Shown here piece by piece: positions 26,001 through 29,553 of a stretch of 29,553 nucleotides of DNA (positions are counted from its first letter, which is position 1; every line of letters starts with the position of its first letter). The notes below the pieces were generated by a model. It saw nothing but the letters and a program-made list of their open reading frames with translations. It was not told the origin of the DNA and did not search any database. A program made the position numbers and the translations under genes. The stretch lies in the NCBI GenBank assembly GCA_045545575.1, contig JAZQBE010000005.1, positions 1 through 29,553 on the forward strand. The letters are read 5' to 3'. The DNA is from Shuttleworthia sp045545575 (GTDB lineage Bacteria; Bacillota; Clostridia; Lachnospirales; Lachnospiraceae).

Positions 26001-26831
26001 TTACGTACGTTTTCTCATCCACAGCAGCGCACATCCGCTGCCGAGAACCACCAGAAGGACCGCACCTGTCACCCAAAACGCTTTCGTTCTGAACAGGCCG
26101 GCCATCGTCGGTCCATCCGCCGGCAGCGTTTCCGGATCCATCGGTTCGCTGATGACCCGGCGGTCGCGGTCCGGTCTGCCTTCGGGAAACAGTTCCTCTT
26201 CCGACACATCGTGCGCTTCCATACATGTCCAGGCCGGCCGGTCCCATTCCTTCAGCCCCAGAAGTCTTACCCAAGACCGCCCGTCCTCATCTGTAAATGT
26301 TTTATCATATTCTCTTTTATGGAAGCAACTTTCAAAATCCCCGCAGGAGGCCATCGGGCCGCCGGGATACGCCCACAGCGTGATCTCTGTCCAGTCCGCT
26401 GGAATGCTCCCGCTCTCGTCTTTCACGGGATAATCCTTCAGAAACTCCGTTTCATCATAGACCGGATAGGCAAAGTCCAGCCGGAACCAATGATCCTCCG
26501 TTTTTTCGCCTTCCCGGATATACCCCCATCGCCCGCCGTCTTCATCGGTCCAAACCCGGAGAACAAAAACCGTCCGTCCATTCTCAAACGTCCCGGTCTG
26601 AAAATCCGAATGCGGCCCTCTGTACGTCGCTACCTGACCGCCCGGACCGTTTAAAACGTAACTGCGCTCCTCTTTGGCGCAGTTTTCATCCTCCGCATGC
26701 AATCGGTAAAACGAAACCTTCGGCTCGAGATAGACGTCCGCGCGGACCTTCCGCGGAAACAGCACGGTCAGCAGACCGATCGGAAGAAAGAACAGAACCA
26801 TGCGGATTTGAAATGCCAGTCTTTTCTTCAT
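26001..26831 (-). CDS. Membrane-anchored extracellular protein with two SH3-like repeats
   Basis: The 276-residue product has an N-terminal signal sequence (about 1-31, cleavage likely after VRA), an extracellular region and a C-terminal helix AFWVTGAVLLVVLGSGCALL (251-270) followed by MRKR. The outer part contains two related units. The first (about 60-118) has GPGGQVATYRG and WTDEDGGRWGYIR. The second (about 152-205) has YPGGPMASCG and FTDEDGRSWVRL. Their shared PGG...TDEDGxxW pattern suggests duplicated SH3-like folds that may sense or bind the cell wall or a small ligand. I do not recognise the family. The Shine-Dalgarno AAAGGAGCG precedes the ATG. It is the first of a three-gene operon with an MFS transporter and a small membrane protein, so a sensing or scaffolding role is possible. 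Confidence 0.75.
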   Translation of the reverse strand: MKKRLAFQIRMVLFFLPIGLLTVLFPRKVRADVYLEPKVSFYRLHAEDENCAKEERSYVLNGPGGQVATYRGPHSDFQTGTFENGRTVFVLRVWTDEDGGRWGYIREGEKTEDHWFRLDFAYPVYDETEFLKDYPVKDESGSIPADWTEITLWAYPGGPMASCGDFESCFHKREYDKTFTDEDGRSWVRLLGLKEWDRPAWTCMEAHDVSEEELFPEGRPDRDRRVISEPMDPETLPADGPTMAGLFRTKAFWVTGAVLLVVLGSGCALLWMRKRT

Positions 26832-26965
26832 GACGACGCTCCTTTCAGCAGGCAGACATTTTCGGTCTTTCTATATATATTGCAGAAGAAGGCCCGTTTT
26901 GTTACACTCGCATGAAAGAAAAAACGGGTTTCTCTCCCGCTTCCTAAAATTTTTCAAAAAAGTAG
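26832..26965. other. Divergent intergenic region upstream of the SH3-like gene and the tRNAs
   Basis: This 134-nt gap has a TATATATA tract (around 26870-26880) that could form the -10 box of the minus-strand operon, although no -35 match was found. Inverted arms CCCGTTTT and AAAACGGG lie near 26893-26900 and 26923-26930 with a spacer of about 22 nt. No gene is visible. Confidence 0.3.
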
Positions 26966-26994
26966 TTGACGAATCCCTTTGAATTGAGTAAGAT
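26966..26994 (+). promoter_or_regulatory. Promoter of the tRNA-Leu pair
   Basis: TTGACG (26966-26971) and TAAGAT (26989-26994) are 17 nt apart, placing the start about at 27001, a few bases before the first tRNA. This is a strong stable-RNA-type promoter. Confidence 0.75.
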
Positions 26995-27005
26995 ATTCCT
27001 TGCGT

Positions 27006-27089
27006 GCAGGAGTGGCGGAATTGGCAGACGCGCAGGCTTCAGGTGCCTGTTGTCGCAAGATAGTGTGGGTTCAAGTCCCATCTCCTGCA
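27006..27089 (+). tRNA. tRNA-Leu (anticodon CAG)
   Basis: The 84-nt sequence folds as a type II tRNA. The acceptor stem is GCAGGAG/CTCCTGC with discriminator A. A D-arm is present, the anticodon stem is CAGGC/GCCTG with loop TTCAGGT (anticodon CAG at 27040-27042), and there is a long variable arm. The T-arm is GTGGG TTCAAGT CCCAT. CCA is not encoded. It reads CUG, a favoured Leu codon in these genes. Confidence 0.97.
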
Positions 27090-27090
27090 T

Positions 27091-27116
27091 TTCCACCGGG
27101 TTAAAGCCCGGTGGAA
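27091..27116 (+). other. Hairpin between the two tRNA-Leu genes
   Basis: TTCCACCGGG (27091-27100) pairs perfectly with CCCGGTGGAA (27107-27116) around TTAAAG. Only a short TTT follows after TGC, so it is more likely a processing or spacer structure than a full terminator. Confidence 0.6.
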
Positions 27117-27126
27117 TGCTTTATAA

Positions 27127-27210
27127 GCGGAAGTGTCGGAATTGGCAGACGAGCAAGACTAAGGATCTTGTGGGAGCAATCTCGTGTGGGTTCAAGTCCC
27201 ATCTTCCGCA
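27127..27210 (+). tRNA. tRNA-Leu (anticodon AAG)
   Basis: The 84-nt type II tRNA has acceptor stem GCGGAAG/CTTCCGC with discriminator A, anticodon stem CAAGA/TCTTG and loop CTAAGGA, which places anticodon AAG at 27161-27163. The T-arm is identical to that of the upstream tRNA-Leu. CCA is not encoded. A34 would need deamination to inosine to read CUC and CUU efficiently. Confidence 0.95.
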
Positions 27211-27211
27211 T

Positions 27212-27241
27212 AAAAAGCCCGGTCTTTCGACCGGGCTTTTT
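27212..27241. terminator. Terminator of the tRNA-Leu operon
   Basis: AAAAAGCCCGGTC (27212-27224) pairs perfectly with GACCGGGCTTTTT (27229-27241) around TTTC. The T-run is part of the stem's 3' arm, and the mirrored A-run makes it bidirectional. Confidence 0.92.
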
Positions 27242-27249
27242 ACGTGGAA

Positions 27250-27278
27250 GGAGACAGAACCCAGTGGGTTCTGTCTCC
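27250..27278. repeat. 13-bp inverted repeat after the flavodoxin-like gene
   Basis: GGAGACAGAACCC (27250-27262) pairs with GGGTTCTGTCTCC (27266-27278) around AGT. It lies 8 nt past the stop of the minus-strand flavodoxin-like gene and may act as its terminator, although only CTTCC follows. Its purine-rich arm style resembles the palindrome at 29494-29520. Confidence 0.6.
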
Positions 27279-27286
27279 GCTCCGCA

Positions 27287-28564
27287 TCACTCCTCTTCCA
27301 TCAGTTTCTTATATGGAAGCATCATTCCTTCGGTCATCTTTCCCTGAAACTTTTTATTCTTCATCAGTCCGCCGACCAGGTACATCCCCAGGATGCGTCC
27401 GACGCGTTTCTGCGGGAAATCGTAGAAGCCGTGTTCTTTGTAGAACCGGTGATCCGCTTTCATCATGCCCTGCATCTGGAAGATCAGATCCCGGAAGATT
27501 TTCAGTCCGCCCACGCCGTAGAAGTTCTGCGGCTGCTGGTAATCATGCTCCACGCAGTAGCACAGCGTCTGGGCCAGGCGCCGGATCTGCGGTGTCGGAT
27601 CCGCTTCATTGGAAACAATCCCGGCCAGGTAATTCCCGCCCACCTGGGAGCGCGCTTCCATGATCATCGACAGGTTCGGTTCGTCGGACAGCCGTCCGCT
27701 CACCAGATAGCCGACGGGCTTGCCCATGGTTACGGTGCGGTGTCCGTTGCAGAACTGCCGGTCGTCAAACAGCTTCATCTGGTACCCCATGGAGTGGTCC
27801 CGGATGGTATAGGCGTAGACGATGGCGTCGCAGGTCTGGATCTCTGTCCGCAGGAACTCGTCAAATCCGTCTTTATAAATGCAGGTGCCGTCCACCGCGC
27901 AGTGAAAGCAGCCCAGACAGCCGCCCTTGAAGGGAAATGCGCCGATATCCACCAGGCGCACGGTCCAAAGCATTTCTTTCTGAAAACGGGCGATCATTTC
28001 AGCAAGGCTTCCGTCCGCATCGTTGGTCAGATCTGCCACCAGCGCAATGCTGTGATCCGCGCCTGTTGTCTTCGGATGCTGTCCGGACGCCACAGCGACG
28101 TTCCAGTGAATGAAACGGAAGAACGCCCGGGCCTCCTTCTGCCCTTTCTTCGTCAGCAGATCGTCCATATCGGCGGACAGGCCGCGCAGCACGTGCAGAC
28201 CAAGATCCCGGCAGTTGTCTTCGATAAACCGGTGGGCCGTCACGTCGTAGAAGTGCTTGGACGTCGTGATCTGCGTCGCATATTTCCCGCTGCAGTCCAC
28301 ACCGTGTTCCTTCATCAGTTCGATGAACCGGTGCAGCTGTGCGGGCACGATAAATGTATACACCGGATAGCAGAACAACAGCAGATCTGCCCGTGCAACC
28401 GCCTCTTCGCAGGGCGCAAAATCCTTCTCGTATGCGCGGATCCGCTGCCCGACAGGCAGGATTTCAAAGGTGTCTTCGGGATGATACATCTGAAGATAGC
28501 GCACTGTCTGCAGGGTGATGCTGTTCTCGCCCGAGGGCGAGCCGTTCAGAACCAGAATATTCAT
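27287..28564 (-). CDS. Two-domain flavodoxin-like NAD(P)H/FMN oxidoreductase
   Basis: The 425-residue product appears to hold two flavodoxin-like folds. Domain 1 (about 1-165) starts MNILVLNGSPSGENS, the FMN-phosphate loop of NADPH-dependent FMN reductases, and has LLLFCYPVYTFIVPAQLHRF. Domain 2 (about 170-330) has a degenerate loop (ALVADLTNDADGS) but carries CLGCFHCAVDGTC (Cys216, 219, 222, 228), the pattern of WrbA-like and iron-sulfur flavoproteins. The last 90 residues are basic and helical (KADHRFYKEHGFYDF). It may reduce quinones or other electrophiles, or pass electrons; the partner is unknown. The ATG has AAGGGGG upstream. It starts 22 nt after the TIM-barrel gene, so they form an operon. 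Confidence 0.8.
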   Translation of the reverse strand: MNILVLNGSPSGENSITLQTVRYLQMYHPEDTFEILPVGQRIRAYEKDFAPCEEAVARADLLLFCYPVYTFIVPAQLHRFIELMKEHGVDCSGKYATQITTSKHFYDVTAHRFIEDNCRDLGLHVLRGLSADMDDLLTKKGQKEARAFFRFIHWNVAVASGQHPKTTGADHSIALVADLTNDADGSLAEMIARFQKEMLWTVRLVDIGAFPFKGGCLGCFHCAVDGTCIYKDGFDEFLRTEIQTCDAIVYAYTIRDHSMGYQMKLFDDRQFCNGHRTVTMGKPVGYLVSGRLSDEPNLSMIMEARSQVGGNYLAGIVSNEADPTPQIRRLAQTLCYCVEHDYQQPQNFYGVGGLKIFRDLIFQMQGMMKADHRFYKEHGFYDFPQKRVGRILGMYLVGGLMKNKKFQGKMTEGMMLPYKKLMEEE

Positions 28565-28586
28565 GAATCCCCCTTTTTTCCATGTC

Positions 28587-29429
28587 TTACAGCATCGCCG
28601 ATACCGTTTCGATTCCCGTTTTCAGATCCTCAAAAATGTCATTTTCGGACTGGTCCTGATCGAGGACGATCAGCCCGTTGAACCGCGGCCAGTCGGGGAT
28701 CATCCGCAGCACTTCGCGGGTGCGGATGCCGCCGGCGCCGATGGTGCAGAACAGGTCCGCCGGCGCGCCTTCTTCCAGCGTTCCCTTGCCGATGCGCGCG
28801 GGCGGGAAGTCTTTTAAGTGAAGCTCGCCGACGCGCGGGGCAAACTTGCGCATCAGCTCCACTTCATCGGCATTGATGCCCAGCCAGCCGATATCGGGTT
28901 CAAGCAGGGCGGGTTCTTCCAGCAGCGATACGAAGTATTCCAGTGCCGTCGTCTGCATTCCGTCCGCTTCCACCGGCACCAGTTCGGAGGCGTGATTGTG
29001 ATACAGCACGCGCAGTCCGCAGGGCGCCACGCGGCGGGCGAGCTCCGACAGGAAGTCCGCCCATTTGCGGGCGTCTTCCGCCGTCTGAAACATGCCGGAG
29101 AACACGAAATTCTCCGCGCCGGTGATCTCGTGCGCCTTTAAGATGCCCTCCTCGAAGACGCTGTACCCGTCCATCCCGGGCAGCCGGCTTGCCACGTGCA
29201 TGGACGTCATCTTCATGCCCAGCGGGGCGATCAGCTCGATGGCTCTTTTTAAGCGCTCGAAGGACAGCAGCATGGCCGGAAGGGGCCCCTGTTCCTCGCG
29301 AAAAGCCGCCAGTGGCTCGAATTCCTGAAAACCGATTTCGTGCAGGCGGCGAAGTGTTCTGTCAAAATCCTCCTCGAGCGCCTTTGCCAGCGGGAAGGAC
29401 TGGCTTCCGAAACGAATCTGCCGCATCAT
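28587..29429 (-). CDS. Sugar phosphate isomerase/epimerase-like TIM-barrel protein (AP endonuclease 2 fold)
   Basis: The 280-residue product has the xylose-isomerase-like TIM-barrel pattern. Candidate metal ligands are Glu149 in LYHNHASEL, Asp179 in PDIGWLG, His204 in ELHLKDF and Asp257 in VLDQDQS, where many relatives have Glu. These enzymes isomerise or epimerise sugars, inosose or hydroxy acids, and the substrate here is not evident. The end of the protein (SENDIFEDLKTGIETVSAML) is typical of the family. The ATG at 29429 has AAAGGAGG 6 nt upstream; a second ATG follows immediately. It is the first gene of an operon with a flavodoxin-like oxidoreductase, behind a strong promoter at 29462-29490. 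Co-transcription with a redox protein hints at oxidation-linked sugar processing, but that is speculative. Confidence 0.85.
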   Translation of the reverse strand: MMRQIRFGSQSFPLAKALEEDFDRTLRRLHEIGFQEFEPLAAFREEQGPLPAMLLSFERLKRAIELIAPLGMKMTSMHVASRLPGMDGYSVFEEGILKAHEITGAENFVFSGMFQTAEDARKWADFLSELARRVAPCGLRVLYHNHASELVPVEADGMQTTALEYFVSLLEEPALLEPDIGWLGINADEVELMRKFAPRVGELHLKDFPPARIGKGTLEEGAPADLFCTIGAGGIRTREVLRMIPDWPRFNGLIVLDQDQSENDIFEDLKTGIETVSAML

Positions 29430-29461
29430 ACATTGCCTCCTTTCGCAGTGTCCATAGAAGT

Positions 29462-29490
29462 ATTATAAAAGAAAGCAGGTACGTATACAA
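29462..29490 (-). promoter_or_regulatory. Promoter of the isomerase-flavodoxin operon
   Basis: On the minus strand TTGTAT (29485-29490) and a perfect TATAAT (29462-29467) are 17 nt apart. The start would be near 29455, about 26 nt before the start codon. The palindrome at 29494-29520 ends only 3 nt upstream of the -35 box, a good place for an activator or repressor. Confidence 0.75.
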
Positions 29491-29493
29491 GAA

Positions 29494-29520
29494 TGGAACA
29501 GGGGTCAGACCCCTGTTCCA
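29494..29520. repeat. Perfect 27-bp palindrome (GGAACAGGGGTC arms)
   Basis: TGGAACAGGGGTC and GACCCCTGTTCCA are perfect 13-bp arms around a single A. A CTTTTG follows on the plus strand, so it could terminate a transcript from the left or act as an operator for the adjacent promoter. The string GAATGGAAC occurs at 29491-29499 and the near-identical GGAATGGAAC closes the window (29544-29553), hinting at a repeated unit that continues beyond the edge. Confidence 0.7.
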
Positions 29521-29553
29521 CTTTTGCGCTGAATCAGACCGCAGGAATGGAAC

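Noticed and set aside
26966..28681. 571-codon plus-strand open frame over the tRNAs and the flavodoxin-like gene
   Set aside because: It runs through two tRNA genes and a terminator and is antisense to a recognisable protein.

Overview
The window looks like a chromosomal segment of a GC-rich Firmicute, most likely a Clostridia (Lachnospiraceae-like) gut anaerobe. The evidence is strong Shine-Dalgarno sites before nearly every gene, a TPP riboswitch in front of an ECF-type thiamine transporter subunit (ThiT), ammonia-dependent asparagine synthetase beside AsnS, a DUF4317 protein, a C_GCAxxG_C_C family protein, a DUF4349 lipoprotein and a tRNA-Leu with anticodon AAG. No phage, IS transposase, plasmid or CRISPR gene is visible. 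The taxon is inferred from gene content only.

Layout. (1) 1-2186, minus: asnS-asnA, with asnA cut by the left edge. (2) 2187-2912: a divergent control region with the asnS promoter, a plus-strand promoter, a TPP riboswitch with intrinsic terminator, and a GC-rich quasi-palindromic element of about 236 bp lying between the terminator and thiT. (3) 2913-3596, plus: thiT, ending in a shared bidirectional terminator. (4) 16731-3650, minus: ten co-oriented genes. In transcription order they are a DUF4349 lipoprotein, MoxR ATPase, DUF58, DUF4129 membrane protein, ThrH-type phosphatase, a RACo/DUF4445 ATPase without its ferredoxin domain, a GH2 glycosidase, DUF4317, an acyl-CoA ligase and an E2-like acyltransferase whose catalytic His is Glu. 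(5) 16952-20540, plus: a four-carbon sugar-acid module made of a DUF1537 kinase fused in frame to a PdxA2-type dehydrogenase, followed by a LarA-like protein. (6) 24349-20548, minus: carB alone between a promoter and a terminator, then a C_GCAxxG protein. (7) 26831-24506, minus: a three-gene envelope cluster (anchored SH3-like protein, MFS transporter, small membrane protein). (8) 26966-27241, plus: two tRNA-Leu genes with promoter and terminator. (9) 29429-27287, minus: a TIM-barrel sugar isomerase/epimerase-like protein and a two-domain flavodoxin-like protein, behind a strong promoter that abuts a perfect 27-bp palindrome.

How the genes work together. The clearest metabolic unit is region 5. 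DUF1537 kinases and PdxA2 enzymes are known to phosphorylate and oxidatively decarboxylate C4 acids such as threonate and erythronate to DHAP and CO2. A LarA-family protein beside them suggests, but does not prove, a nickel-pincer epimerisation or redox step that feeds this route. The MoxR-DUF58-DUF4129 genes form a recognised envelope or chaperone-like cassette, here with a DUF4349 lipoprotein and no transglutaminase gene. The acyl-CoA ligase and E2-like protein probably act together on an acyl group, but the substrate cannot be read from the sequence.

The observations most worth following are the palindromic element in the thiT leader, the kinase-dehydrogenase fusion with its own internal ribosome-binding site and the adjacent LarA homologue, the His-to-Glu change in the E2-like protein, and the ferredoxin-less RACo protein translationally coupled to ThrH.
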